DNA of 44,174 nucleotides. Origin: Syntrophobacteraceae bacterium. GTDB taxonomy: Bacteria; Desulfobacterota; Syntrophobacteria; Syntrophobacterales; Syntrophobacteraceae. The position numbers and the translations under genes are program-made. The notes beneath the pieces are model-generated. The model was not told the DNA's origin. It worked only from the letters and a program-made list of their open reading frames with translations, and ran no database searches. The stretch is from assembly GCA_013314815.1 (NCBI GenBank), contig JABUEY010000015.1, forward strand, positions 1 to 44,174. Direction: 5' to 3'. Below, one piece after another: positions 25,182 through 33,164 of the stretch (positions within the stretch are counted from its first letter, which is position 1; each line of letters opens with the position of its first letter).

Positions 25182-25925
25182 TTATGGATTCGCAGCAGCG
25201 GCACCCGGCTGGTCGGATCCAGCGGCTGCACCTGTCTTCCGTTTGATCGCCGAAACCTCGTTTTCGAGCAGTGCATCGGACGGATACTCCCCGGGCGCCT
25301 TCAGTGCCGATTCATAGTGCTCGAGCGCCCCGGCATAATCCATCTTCTTCGAAGCGATTCTTGCCTTGTTCCAGCTCACAAGCCTCTCGAGCCCCGGGAA
25401 ACCCTCCCCGCTCAGCACATTCCACTGGTTAAGGGCATCCTCATACCTTTCCATAGCCTGGTAGGTCAAAGCGACCTGGTAATGGGCCAGGGGGCGCAGG
25501 TCATTGCCCCGTGGAGTCTTTCTGAGCACTTCCGTACCCCACTTGAGTGAGTCTTCGTAGCGACCGGCATTGAAGCAGGCCACGGCGAGATCCATGCGCG
25601 CATTCAGGCCCGGCCTGGTTCCGCCGTGTTCTCCCACGAACCTTTCGAGAGCGGGGATGAGCTTCTCCCATTCGCCGGCGTTGGATGAGACCGCAGGCCA
25701 TTGGGCAAAAAGCGTCGCGTATTCCTCCTGAGCCCGCCTTTCTGCTCGGTCCTTATAGCTCCGGAACCCTACCAGTATGACCACCACCACAAGACAAACC
25801 ACGGCAGCGCCCAGGATGTATGAGTAATTCTCTTCGATCCGGATCTTTACCCGCTCCGACAGACTGACCAGACCCCTGGAATCATCTATCGTCTTTTTCG
25901 AAATCCTCTTGCCGATCGTTGCCAA
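25182..25925 (-). CDS. Membrane-anchored TPR protein, YfgM-like
   Basis: A 247-residue protein with a short cytoplasmic N-terminus, one membrane span at about residues 34-54 (SYILGAAVVCLVVVVILVGF) and a TPR-like C-terminal region: helix repeats around LAVACFNAGRYEDSLKWG, YQVALTYQAMERYEDALNQW and ARIASKKMDYAGALEHYESA. This topology matches YfgM-type proteins, which act with periplasmic chaperones or Bam components. The last 15 residues are low complexity (Ala, Gly, Pro). It is separated from rfaE2 by a hairpin. Confidence 0.78.
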   Translation of the reverse strand: MATIGKRISKKTIDDSRGLVSLSERVKIRIEENYSYILGAAVVCLVVVVILVGFRSYKDRAERRAQEEYATLFAQWPAVSSNAGEWEKLIPALERFVGEHGGTRPGLNARMDLAVACFNAGRYEDSLKWGTEVLRKTPRGNDLRPLAHYQVALTYQAMERYEDALNQWNVLSGEGFPGLERLVSWNKARIASKKMDYAGALEHYESALKAPGEYPSDALLENEVSAIKRKTGAAAGSDQPGAAAANP

Positions 25926-25952
25926 GCCTCCATCTCCCCATCACAACACAAA

Positions 25953-25973
25953 GGCCCTTCCCACCGAAGGGCC
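25953..25973 (-). terminator. Terminator-like hairpin between rfaE2 and the TPR gene
   Basis: GGCCCTT (25953-25959) and AAGGGCC (25967-25973) form a perfect 7-bp stem with a 7-base loop. On the minus strand it is followed by TTTGTGTTG, a weak T-tract, consistent with termination after rfaE2. Confidence 0.45.
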
Positions 25974-26056
25974 GCGTTTTCACGATCCTGAATTTCCCAC
26001 TGGCGCGCCTTCTGTCGACGCCTCACCGACAAAGGTCTCGGCCGACTCGATAAGCC

Positions 26057-26542
26057 TCATCCGAATCGACTGAGAATCCTTTCAATAAGCACAGAAGTCG
26101 ATATACCCGGAGTCAGGGGGATTCTTTCCACCCTCCCGCCTGCCCCCACCACGGTTTCCGCTCCAATGATCCTGTCGGGAGCCCAATCGGCCCCTTTCAC
26201 CAGGATGTCTGGCTTCAAAGTCTCGATCAGCGGCAGCGGATCGGGTGTATCGAACAGGGTAACATAATCCACCGCTTGAAGAGCTGCAACCGTTTCAGCT
26301 CTTTCCGCCTCTCCGATGATCGGCCTCAAATCCCCCTTGATCTGCTTCACGGATCTGTCACTGTTGACCGCGACAATGAGCAGGTCACCCAAGGCGCGTG
26401 CATCCTCGATGTACCGCACGTGCCCTATATGCAGAATGTCGAAGCATCCGTTGGTAAAGACGATGCGGCCGCCCTTCCGGCGAACCGACTCGCAGATCCG
26501 CTTCAGGTCCGCGGTCAACTTGATCTTGTCTGCAGCCCTCAT
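26057..26542 (-). CDS. rfaE2: D-glycero-beta-D-manno-heptose 1-phosphate adenylyltransferase
   Basis: A 161-residue nucleotidyltransferase matching the C-terminal half of HldE: FTNGCFDILHIGHVRYIEDA with the HIGH nucleotide motif, VAVNSDRSVKQIKG, RPIIGEAERAETVAAL, DILVKGADW and a closing TPGISTSVLIERI in place of the usual TxGxSTT motif. It makes ADP-heptose for the LPS inner core. It is the separate, single-domain form, so the kinase half must be encoded elsewhere. The start overlaps the upstream hypothetical gene by ATGA, implying coupling. Confidence 0.92.
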   Translation of the reverse strand: MRAADKIKLTADLKRICESVRRKGGRIVFTNGCFDILHIGHVRYIEDARALGDLLIVAVNSDRSVKQIKGDLRPIIGEAERAETVAALQAVDYVTLFDTPDPLPLIETLKPDILVKGADWAPDRIIGAETVVGAGGRVERIPLTPGISTSVLIERILSRFG

Positions 26543-27048
26543 TGCCCGCCGGGTTCTTTCTCCCTGCCGGTCAGCCTTCGCAGCTCCACCTCTATCATAT
26601 CCAGATCGGATTCGCTCAACCCGGAATGAAGTACGCAGTGCTCACATTCCAGAGCATCCACCAGGCCTTCCCGAAACATCTTCAACCAGAACAGAAGGCT
26701 CTCTTCCGTAGCGTTTTCAACCCTGATGGTGCCGGGATCTTCCACAAAAAGTTCGCCGTTGAATATCTTCCTGAGAAACCGAAGTGCCGCCTTTCCCTCA
26801 CCAGCTCTCTTCCTGCCGGTGACCTCGAGATAGTAAAGCGTAATTTCCTTGTTTCCCTCTTCCGTGATACACAGGCTGAGTTCGCCATGATAGCATCCGG
26901 GCTTCTCAAAACGAAGGACCTCCATCGGCCCGAAACCCTTCAGAATGGTAAGCAGTTCCGGAACAGAAAGATCACCGTGTGCAGCCTTCCATTTGATGCC
27001 TTTCCAGTCGATCTCCGCCAATTCTCCGATCTCCGGTTTTCTGCTCAT
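26539..27048 (-). CDS. Hypothetical protein
   Basis: A 169-residue soluble protein that I do not recognise. It has a mixed alpha/beta character (DLSVPELLTILKGFGPMEVL, GELSLCITEEGNKEITLYYL) with an acidic C-terminal half containing ECEHCVLHSGLSESDLD. The two nearby cysteines are not a clear metal site. It is translationally coupled to rfaE2 (ATGA overlap), which supports that it is real and perhaps connected to envelope biogenesis. The RBS is weak. Confidence 0.65.
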   Translation of the reverse strand: MSRKPEIGELAEIDWKGIKWKAAHGDLSVPELLTILKGFGPMEVLRFEKPGCYHGELSLCITEEGNKEITLYYLEVTGRKRAGEGKAALRFLRKIFNGELFVEDPGTIRVENATEESLLFWLKMFREGLVDALECEHCVLHSGLSESDLDMIEVELRRLTGREKEPGGQ

Positions 27049-27355
27049 TCATGAAGCCCGAAGGCATTCTTTTCGACGCACCGTAGGCCATCTTCCGCTT
27101 GGCTTCCAGCAGTGCCCGCTTCAGGTCTCGCTCCCAGGGAGGCAAATCAGGCAAGGCGCTTCCGCAATCGCCGTTACGACGAATGAGGAAGGAACTGAGC
27201 GGAGGGTTTTTCTTCAAGCAGTCCCTGCCATCGAACAGGACCACTCAGTAACGGTTGGTTTTTTCCAGTATGATCGGCAAAATGCCGAGCTGCTCCATTT
27301 CAGGACAAAGCTCATAGAGCTTCAGCCTGACCCCTTCTCTCCCAGAACTCATCAT
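26972..27355 (-). pseudogene. Small ORF interrupted by an in-frame TGA
   Basis: Starting at ATG 27355 behind GGGGGA, 36 codons (ending ILPIILEKTNRY) run to a TGA at 27247-27245. The very next codon is GTG, and the same frame continues 90 codons (VVLFDGRDCLKKNPP, then LPPWERDLKRALLEAKRKMA) to 26972. Both halves read like one continuous small protein with GC-rich third positions. Possible explanations are a TGG-to-TGA nonsense mutation (pseudogene), a sequencing error, two ORFs with reinitiation at GTG, or recoding. The 3' end overlaps the hypothetical gene by 77 bases in another frame. The family is not recognised. Confidence 0.45.
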
Positions 27356-27418
27356 GTGTCCCCCGATCCGGTTCAGGGCGGGCGCTACTCGAACACAGCT
27401 TCAACAGGATCCTCAACC

Positions 27419-27443
27419 GTCCGACCCCCCTCAGGGGTCGGAC
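27419..27443 (-). terminator. Terminator-like hairpin after trmL
   Basis: GTCCGACCCC (27419-27428) and GGGGTCGGAC (27434-27443) form a perfect 10-bp stem around CCTCA, beginning at the last base of the trmL stop codon. There is no proper T-tract on the minus strand, so it may stabilise the 3' end or act with Rho. Confidence 0.55.
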
Positions 27444-27940
27444 TAAAATGAACAGAAAGACTTTTCAGCATGATATGTCAACTGCCGCAAAGCTTCAAAC
27501 AATGCGACCCCAACACATGTGGCCAGGTTCAGGCTTCGAACCCGTGCCCGATTTATTGGAATTCTTACCACACAGTCCGTTTCCAGTTCAAGCAATTCCT
27601 TCGGCAGACCTCGCGTTTCCGAACCAAACACCAGGCAGTCCCCCGGCTCGAACTGGAACTTGTAACATGAACGGCGCGCATGGGCGGAGAAACGCACGAA
27701 CCGACTTGCCGGGAGTTCGCGCCTTAAATCCTCCAGGCAGGAATGAACCCGCATGCGAACGTGCGGCCAATAATCCAGTCCGGCCCTCTTCAGATACCTG
27801 TCCGATATGCGGAAACCCAGAGGCTCGACGAGGTGCAGCGGGGTTTGAGTGGCCGCGCAGGTCCTGGCGATATTCCCTGTATTCTGGGGTATCTCCGGTT
27901 GGTAGAGAATCACCTGAAGCAGCGATTTGACTCCAGCCAT
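27443..27940 (-). CDS. trmL: tRNA (cytidine(34)-2'-O)-methyltransferase
   Basis: A 165-residue SPOUT methyltransferase. Motif 1 is in IPQNTGNIARTCAA (residues about 17-30), motif 2 CLVFGSETRGLP, and motif 3 IPINRARVRSLNLATCVGV, whose knot binds S-adenosylmethionine. The size and NTGNIARTC fit TrmL (YibK), which methylates the wobble position of tRNA-Leu, better than the longer TrmH. A typical member has RSLNLSxxVA at motif 3, and here it is RSLNLATCVG, a small change. Confidence 0.87.
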   Translation of the reverse strand: MAGVKSLLQVILYQPEIPQNTGNIARTCAATQTPLHLVEPLGFRISDRYLKRAGLDYWPHVRMRVHSCLEDLRRELPASRFVRFSAHARRSCYKFQFEPGDCLVFGSETRGLPKELLELETDCVVRIPINRARVRSLNLATCVGVALFEALRQLTYHAEKSFCSF

Positions 27941-28071
27941 TTCCCATCATCCCTGTCCAAAAAGCCTCCCTTTGTTCGACGGCACCATCCTCGGATCCCG
28001 AAAACCCGCCCTTTACGCAACAGCCGCAGGGCCACGACAACCATCGAGCCGCCTCTACGAAAGACTCCCCG

Positions 28072-28500
28072 TCAGGCCGGACCTCTCACAGCCCGCACAA
28101 AATAATTGGCGTAGTTCCCTTCCACCAGGTACACATCCCCGTAATAAAAGTCGACGTAGCACGCCTGGTGATGAGGTCCCTCGGTGGATGTCCAGCAATT
28201 TCTCTGGGTTCCGAAGAGTGGATCGATATAAAGGCCTGTAAGACGATCCTCTTCGGCGGATATCAGCGTAGCCATTTCTTCACGGGTGGGGTAACGCCAG
28301 TCGTCGAATCCCGCAAACCGCGTTGCGTTCAAATGCTCGACGTAGCCGAATCCCTCCTTCCACACCATTCGTTCACCGGATGCGTTGCGCTGCCACAGGA
28401 GGCCGGTTTCACTATCCCTGACCACCAGGTCACCCTCCAGGACAAAACGCTCACTCGTCACCGTTCCGTACGATCTTTCGACAACCGCTTCCGCATTCAT
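28072..28500 (-). CDS. DUF1566 domain protein
   Basis: A 142-residue protein of the DUF1566 (Lcl C-terminal) type: VVRDSETGLLWQRN, WKEGFGYVEHLNATRFAGFDDWRYPTREE-like region (about residues 47-75), FGTQRNCWTSTEG and the terminal NYFVRAVRG. The recurring Trp-containing motifs (GLLW, DDWR, CWTS) are characteristic of this surface-associated family, but there is no clear signal peptide here. The function is unknown. The ATG at 28500 is preferred over a TTG at 28527; the RBS (AGGAAAGGGG) lies rather far away. Confidence 0.78.
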   Translation of the reverse strand: MNAEAVVERSYGTVTSERFVLEGDLVVRDSETGLLWQRNASGERMVWKEGFGYVEHLNATRFAGFDDWRYPTREEMATLISAEEDRLTGLYIDPLFGTQRNCWTSTEGPHHQACYVDFYYGDVYLVEGNYANYFVRAVRGPA

Positions 28501-28723
28501 GCCGACACAAACCCCTTTCCTGATCAATTCGCAGCCCCCGTCTTTCTCGGCGGGAGGCCTTTTTCAATACAAGATAATCCCATCGAAGTATATCAAAATT
28601 TAGCACACAATCCTCGGCAAAGGCAAAAGGCAACGAACCGCATTCTTCCCCTGCACAGGTCCACTCGAAAGGCTCTCGCCTCCTGCCCCTCCCACCTGTC
28701 GAAAACCATGTGAACAAAGTGGC

Positions 28724-28752
28724 TTGACCTCCCATCACCCTTCTCTTACCAT
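28724..28752 (+). promoter_or_regulatory. Candidate promoter of the YitT gene
   Basis: TTGACC (28724-28729) and TACCAT (28747-28752) are spaced 17 bp and read toward the gene at 28795. The -35 matches 5 of 6, the -10 is only fair. Confidence 0.4.
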
Positions 28753-28794
28753 TCTCCAGGATCGAGTTCAGGCAACAAGGAGGAACCAGCTAAA

Positions 28795-29691
28795 ATGCCC
28801 ATCTACACTCCGACAGATGCCGTGCGCACCCTGTCACCCCCCCGTTCCTGGAAGCGCGTCCTGCTCAGCCTTTTCCTGCTGACCGCAGGAGGAATCCTCT
28901 TCGCCATGGGCTTGAACGGCATCATCATTCCTCAGCAGTTCCTGAACGGCGGCGTGATAGGAGTCGCTCTCATCATCCATTACCTCATGCCGACACTCAA
29001 CACGGGATTCGTATACTTCCTCCTGAACATCCCCCTCCTGCTGCTCGGCTGGTTCACCGTCAGCCGCCGGTTCATCCTGTATACCTCTTATGGAATGGCG
29101 GTCCTTTCCCTGGCCACGTGGCTTGTCAAACCGGGAACTCTGCATATCGAAAACCCGATCCTGGCTGCGATACTCGGAGGCATCGTATGCGGAACGGGTG
29201 TCGGAATCACTCTGAGGTCACGCGGATCCGCCGGGGGTCTCGACATCCTGGCCGTATATCTCAATAGAAAACTCGGGTTCAGAGTCGGCATCACGTTCTT
29301 TCTGGCCAACGCAGTCGTTCTGGCCTTCGGTGCATGCCTGCTCGACCTCGAAAAAGCGCTCTATTCTCTTGTGTACGTCTATGTTTCGGGGAAAGTGGTG
29401 GATGCCGTTCTCACCGGGTTCAACCAGCGCAAGTCTGTCCTCATTGTCTCCGCCCAATCCCAGGCCATCGCCGACCAGATCCTGAACCGCCTGCATCGGG
29501 GAGTGACCTTTCTCGAGGGGATCGGAGGCTATTCTGGCGAACCCAAGCGGGTTATCCTCAGCATCATCACGCTCACGGAGCTTTCCAGGCTCAAGGAGAT
29601 GGTCTTCGACATCGATCCCGACGCCTTCGTTGTCGTGAACGACACCCTGGAAGTCCTCGGACGCAGGCACGGGTCGCTGAGAGTCTACTGA
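28795..29691 (+). CDS. YitT family membrane protein (DUF161 and DUF2179)
   Basis: A 298-residue protein with five to six hydrophobic segments in the first two thirds (LFLLTAGGILFAMGLNGIII, FLNGGVIGVALIIHYL, GIVCGTGVGITLRSRGSAGG, FFLANAVVLAFGACLL) and a soluble C-terminal DUF2179 domain (GVTFLEGIGGYSGEPKRVIL, DPDAFVVVND). The GGxxGVALI and RSRGSAGGLDI motifs are family marks. The transported or sensed molecule is unknown. Strong RBS (AAGGAGG). The next gene follows after 22 bp. Confidence 0.92.
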   Translation: MPIYTPTDAVRTLSPPRSWKRVLLSLFLLTAGGILFAMGLNGIIIPQQFLNGGVIGVALIIHYLMPTLNTGFVYFLLNIPLLLLGWFTVSRRFILYTSYGMAVLSLATWLVKPGTLHIENPILAAILGGIVCGTGVGITLRSRGSAGGLDILAVYLNRKLGFRVGITFFLANAVVLAFGACLLDLEKALYSLVYVYVSGKVVDAVLTGFNQRKSVLIVSAQSQAIADQILNRLHRGVTFLEGIGGYSGEPKRVILSIITLTELSRLKEMVFDIDPDAFVVVNDTLEVLGRRHGSLRVY

Positions 29692-29713
29692 CTTCCACCT
29701 TCAGGAGCAGGAT

Positions 29714-30520
29714 ATGCCGATCTATACCTCACCCCGTACCAGGCTCTACTACGAAACCACCGGCCAGGGCAGACCTCTGCTTCTCATCAGCGGGCTGGGG
29801 GGAGGCAGCTGGTCCTGGTACGGCCAGGTTCCTTTCTTCAAGCTTCACTACCGGGTCATTACCTTTGACAACCGGGGAGCAGGACGCTCGGGCATGCCTC
29901 CCGGTCCCTACCGCATGCAGGAGATGGCTGAGGACGCCCTTCAACTGCTCGACCACCTCCAGATACCCAGGGCCTGTGTTCTCTCCCTGTCCATGGGGGG
30001 AATGATCGCCCTGGAACTGGCTTACCTCGCACCGGACCGTATCTGTGCTCTCCTGCTCGGATGCACTCACTTCGGCGGGCCGGGTCACATTCCGTGCGCC
30101 CGGGAGACCGTCGAGAAACTGATCGACAATTCAGGTTTGAGTTACGAAGACATCATCCGCAAGAACATCCCCCTCTTTTTCAGCAGATCCTGCATACAGG
30201 AACAGCCTGAAGTGATCGAAGCCTACCGCGCAGCCCTGCTTGGAGCTCCCCACCAGCCGGAGTATGCATTTCATGCTCAGCTGGCTGCCATTCAGAGCTT
30301 TGACTTCGGCGATCGCCTACCCTCGATCAAGGTCCCCACCCTGGTCGTGACGGGAAGCGAGGATGTCCTGATACCACCGGGTAACTCAGAAATCATGGCC
30401 CAGCGAATACCGAACGCCGAACACGTGGTCATCGCCGGAGCCGGGCATGCCCTTCACGCCGAATGCCGGCACACCCTCAATCATTTGGCTCACGATTTCT
30501 TCCGTCGCCATCCTTGTTAA
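29714..30520 (+). CDS. Alpha/beta hydrolase
   Basis: A 268-residue alpha/beta-hydrolase with a complete triad: nucleophile Ser93 in SLSMGG, acid Asp217 in VVTGSEDVLIPP, and His245 in GAGHALHAE. The oxyanion region is LISGLGGGSWSW, and FDNRGAGRSG is the usual dipeptide strand. The order and spacing resemble carboxylesterase or 3-oxoadipate enol-lactonase-like members; the substrate is not deducible. The AGGAG RBS is well placed. Its 3' end overlaps the convergent hydrolase gene by 44 bp. Confidence 0.88.
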   Translation: MPIYTSPRTRLYYETTGQGRPLLLISGLGGGSWSWYGQVPFFKLHYRVITFDNRGAGRSGMPPGPYRMQEMAEDALQLLDHLQIPRACVLSLSMGGMIALELAYLAPDRICALLLGCTHFGGPGHIPCARETVEKLIDNSGLSYEDIIRKNIPLFFSRSCIQEQPEVIEAYRAALLGAPHQPEYAFHAQLAAIQSFDFGDRLPSIKVPTLVVTGSEDVLIPPGNSEIMAQRIPNAEHVVIAGAGHALHAECRHTLNHLAHDFFRRHPC

Positions 30521-31142
30521 ACCGCCCGTCGAGAAACCGAAAGATCTTGTCCGTCAGGCCTTTTTCCCGTCCGAGATAAAAGTGGTCGCAAAGCGGAAAG
30601 AATTCCAGGCTCAGGTTCCTTTCACTCACAGTCTGCCTGCTCAGCCACCTCTTCAGAGCCTGGACGCTGCAGAACAGGTCGTCGTTTCCCGCCGTGACCA
30701 GGCAGGGTCTGTCCGGAATATTCAGCGATTCAAAGGGAAGGAAATCCAGGGGCGGCGATACCAGCACAAAGGATTCCGCGTCGAGCCCCCGTTGCACGGC
30801 CTTCAGAAGAACCCACGCTCCATAGGAATAGCCCCCCCAATGAAAAATAGAATACCCAAGGCTTTTCAGATAGTTAACCACACTTCGCACATCCTCGACC
30901 TCGCCCTCGCCCTGCCCGTGCCTGCCGCCGCTTCTTCCTACACCCCTGAAGTTGAAACGCAGGGTACTCCATCCCAGTCTCGAACAGGCGAGCTGCATTG
31001 CCGAAACGACATTGTTGTGCATGGTTCCGCCATAGAGAGGGTGCGGATGGCACAGCACTGCAACCGCATCTTTGCTTCCCGTCTGCATGAGGGCCTCCAG
31101 GGTGAAATCTTCTACAGGAATACTCACGAACATCTCCGGCAT
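30477..31142 (-). CDS. Alpha/beta hydrolase of the COG2945 type
   Basis: A 221-residue hydrolase: LCHPHPLYGGTMHNNVV at residues 30-46 is the hallmark of this group, RFNFRGVGRSGG follows, nucleophile Ser106 lies in GGYSYGAW, the acid in VTAGNDDLFC, and the base in PLCDHFYLG. Members are short hydrolases of unknown natural substrate. The ATG at 31142 follows GGAAGGA at good spacing; the long open frame upstream lacks similarity and runs into the patatin gene on the other strand. Confidence 0.88.
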   Translation of the reverse strand: MPEMFVSIPVEDFTLEALMQTGSKDAVAVLCHPHPLYGGTMHNNVVSAMQLACSRLGWSTLRFNFRGVGRSGGRHGQGEGEVEDVRSVVNYLKSLGYSIFHWGGYSYGAWVLLKAVQRGLDAESFVLVSPPLDFLPFESLNIPDRPCLVTAGNDDLFCSVQALKRWLSRQTVSERNLSLEFFPLCDHFYLGREKGLTDKIFRFLDGRFNKDGDGRNREPND

Positions 31143-31276
31143 GCTTTTCCTTCCGTTCCTTCGTCGGGTTGAACCGAATTGCCAATGTCCTGCATGTGTT
31201 GTATAAAAAGATCGTCCTGTCGGCGGCTCACCCCTGTAACACCCGGTAGCGGTTCTTTGTCGGGAGGGACTGGCAT

Positions 31277-32233
31277 ATGCGGGGAAGTCCATTCAAGACC
31301 GCTCTCGTCCTGAGCGGAGGCGCCGCTCGAGCGCTGGCCCATCTGGGTGTGATTCAGGAGCTGGAAAGACACGATCTGCGGGTCGACATGGTGATCGGAA
31401 CCAGCATGGGAGCCATCGTCGGGGGTCTCTACGCCCGAGCCGGCAGGATCGAGCCGGTGCTCTTGAGAATCCGCGGCTTCCTCGAAAGCGATCTCTTCCT
31501 CAAATCCGTCCCCATGATCCTGGACGAATCGCAGGATTTCGGGCCGGAGAGCCTTCTGAACCGAATGCTGTGGCTGTTCAGGAAAGGAGCCTTCTATACC
31601 CAGTCCCTGATACGCCCGACCCTGGTATCTGAAGAGGACTACACTCAAATCATCAACGGCCTTATTCCGGAGTGCAACATCGAGGACATGAAAATCCCTT
31701 TCGCCGCCGTCGCAACGGATCTACTCACGGGAGATGAGGTGGTTTTCAACAAGGGATCACTCCGAGCAGCCGTTTCAGCAAGCGCCGCCATCCCCGGGAT
31801 CCTTCCCGCCGTTCGCAAACCCGGACGCCTGCTTGCGGACGGCGGTTGGGTGGACAACATTCCCGTTGTCCCCGCCGTTGCCATGGGCGCCCATTTCGTC
31901 CTCGCGGTGGATGCCGGTCTCAGCCTCGAAGGCCTCGGCCCGCCACCCGTTTCCGCCATCGAAACCCTGTTCCGCTGCAATGAGATCACCCGCATCACTC
32001 TGAACAGCCATCGAAAGTCCGCCGCCGATGTCCTGCTCCGCCCCCGGGTACACCACATACGACCGGGGGATTTCCCGGCCATGGACCAATGCATCGAATC
32101 CGGCCGTCAAGCTTTCATGAATGCCGTCAGGCTCATCAGGCGGAAAAGATTCAAGAGGCGATGCCTGAGCCTTTGCGGCCTGATTCATCCGGCGCGCCGA
32201 TGCTTCCAAATGCATCCTTTCGTCTTCTACTGA
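31277..32233 (+). CDS. Patatin-like phospholipase (RssA-like)
   Basis: A 318-residue patatin-fold lipid acyl hydrolase. The oxyanion loop is SGGAARALAHLG (residues 13-24), nucleophile Ser43 in GTSMGA, and dyad Asp188 in LADGGWVDNIP. Bacterial single-domain members of this size are usually intracellular lipases of unassigned substrate. No signal peptide. The oxyanion motif has AAR where GGxRG is common, a frequent variation. The C-terminal 30 residues are Arg/Cys rich and poorly conserved. Confidence 0.9.
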   Translation: MRGSPFKTALVLSGGAARALAHLGVIQELERHDLRVDMVIGTSMGAIVGGLYARAGRIEPVLLRIRGFLESDLFLKSVPMILDESQDFGPESLLNRMLWLFRKGAFYTQSLIRPTLVSEEDYTQIINGLIPECNIEDMKIPFAAVATDLLTGDEVVFNKGSLRAAVSASAAIPGILPAVRKPGRLLADGGWVDNIPVVPAVAMGAHFVLAVDAGLSLEGLGPPPVSAIETLFRCNEITRITLNSHRKSAADVLLRPRVHHIRPGDFPAMDQCIESGRQAFMNAVRLIRRKRFKRRCLSLCGLIHPARRCFQMHPFVFY

Positions 32234-32307
32234 CAGGAACTCACGACGACAATTCAGGCCGGTGGAAAGGAGCATCGGGCGGGCAAACAGCACCCCGGTG
32301 GAACCTT

Positions 32308-33132
32308 TCAGCCCTGCCTTTCCAATTTTATCCCGGAAAGCCGATACAGTTCATGAAAATGATGAACCGGTCCATGTCCCCTGCCAAGAGGCAGCCCCTC
32401 CCTGATCGCTCCCGTGACGTAGGACTTGGCCCGAGCGACAGCATCCTCGACGGAAAGGTTTCGAGCGAGCCCGGCGGCAATGGCTGATGCAAAGGTACAG
32501 CCAGTCCCATGGGTATGAGGCGTCTCGTGCCTTACGTTGGTGAATTCCCGAAACCGCTTTCCGTCGTACAGAAGGTCCATGGGGGTTCCCTGCAGGTGCC
32601 CCCCTTTGATCACCACCCATCGCGGGCCGAGTTTCCTGATCAGGAGTGCAGCTTCCCTCATATCCTCGACGCTTCTCACCTCCCCCCGTACCAGCGCCGC
32701 GGCTTCCTGCAGATTCGGAGTCACCACCAGCGCAAGTGGGAAAAGTGCGCCGGTCAGTGTTTCGACGGCGTCGGGCAAAAGCAGCGGGTCTCCGCTCTTG
32801 GCAACCATGACCGGGTCCACCACGAGCCGGTCCAGCCCGAGGTCGTGAGCGTCCCTCGCAACTCTCGAGATGATGTCCGCACTGAAGAGCATCCCCGTTT
32901 TCACCGCATCCACGCCTATATCGGTCACAACGGCATGGATCTGCGCGGATACAAAATCCGGATCCACTTCGAAGACGCTCCGCACGGTCACCGTGTTTTG
33001 GGCGGTCAAAGCCGTGACAGCGCTCATTCCGTAAACACCCAGGGCCGAGAATGTCTTTAAATCCGCCTGGATACCGGCGCCACCGCCCGAGTCGGAGCCG
33101 GCTATGGTCAATGCTCGTGGAATTCCTGTCAT
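32308..33132 (-). CDS. thiD: Hydroxymethylpyrimidine (phosphate) kinase
   Basis: A 274-residue ribokinase-fold Thi[21 protein letters not shown] at the N-terminus, [36 protein letters not shown] and the C-terminal anion hole [16 protein letters not shown] with the catalytic Asp position replaced by the usual ThiD Cys (GTGC). It phosphorylates HMP and HMP-P for thiamine synthesis. It follows thiL by 32 bp in one operon; no thiE or thiC is nearby. Confidence 0.95.
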   Translation of the reverse strand: MTGIPRALTIAGSDSGGGAGIQADLKTFSALGVYGMSAVTALTAQNTVTVRSVFEVDPDFVSAQIHAVVTDIGVDAVKTGMLFSADIISRVARDAHDLGLDRLVVDPVMVAKSGDPLLLPDAVETLTGALFPLALVVTPNLQEAAALVRGEVRSVEDMREAALLIRKLGPRWVVIKGGHLQGTPMDLLYDGKRFREFTNVRHETPHTHGTGCTFASAIAAGLARNLSVEDAVARAKSYVTGAIREGLPLGRGHGPVHHFHELYRLSGIKLERQG

Positions 33133-33164
33133 AACCGATCACCATCCCTGCTGAGGTCTGAGGT

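Noticed and set aside
27240-27250. Selenocysteine at the TGA of the small split ORF
   Set aside because: Not put forward as the main explanation: no CXXU or UXXC context, and the downstream stem is imperfect and too close to the TGA for a standard bacterial SECIS.
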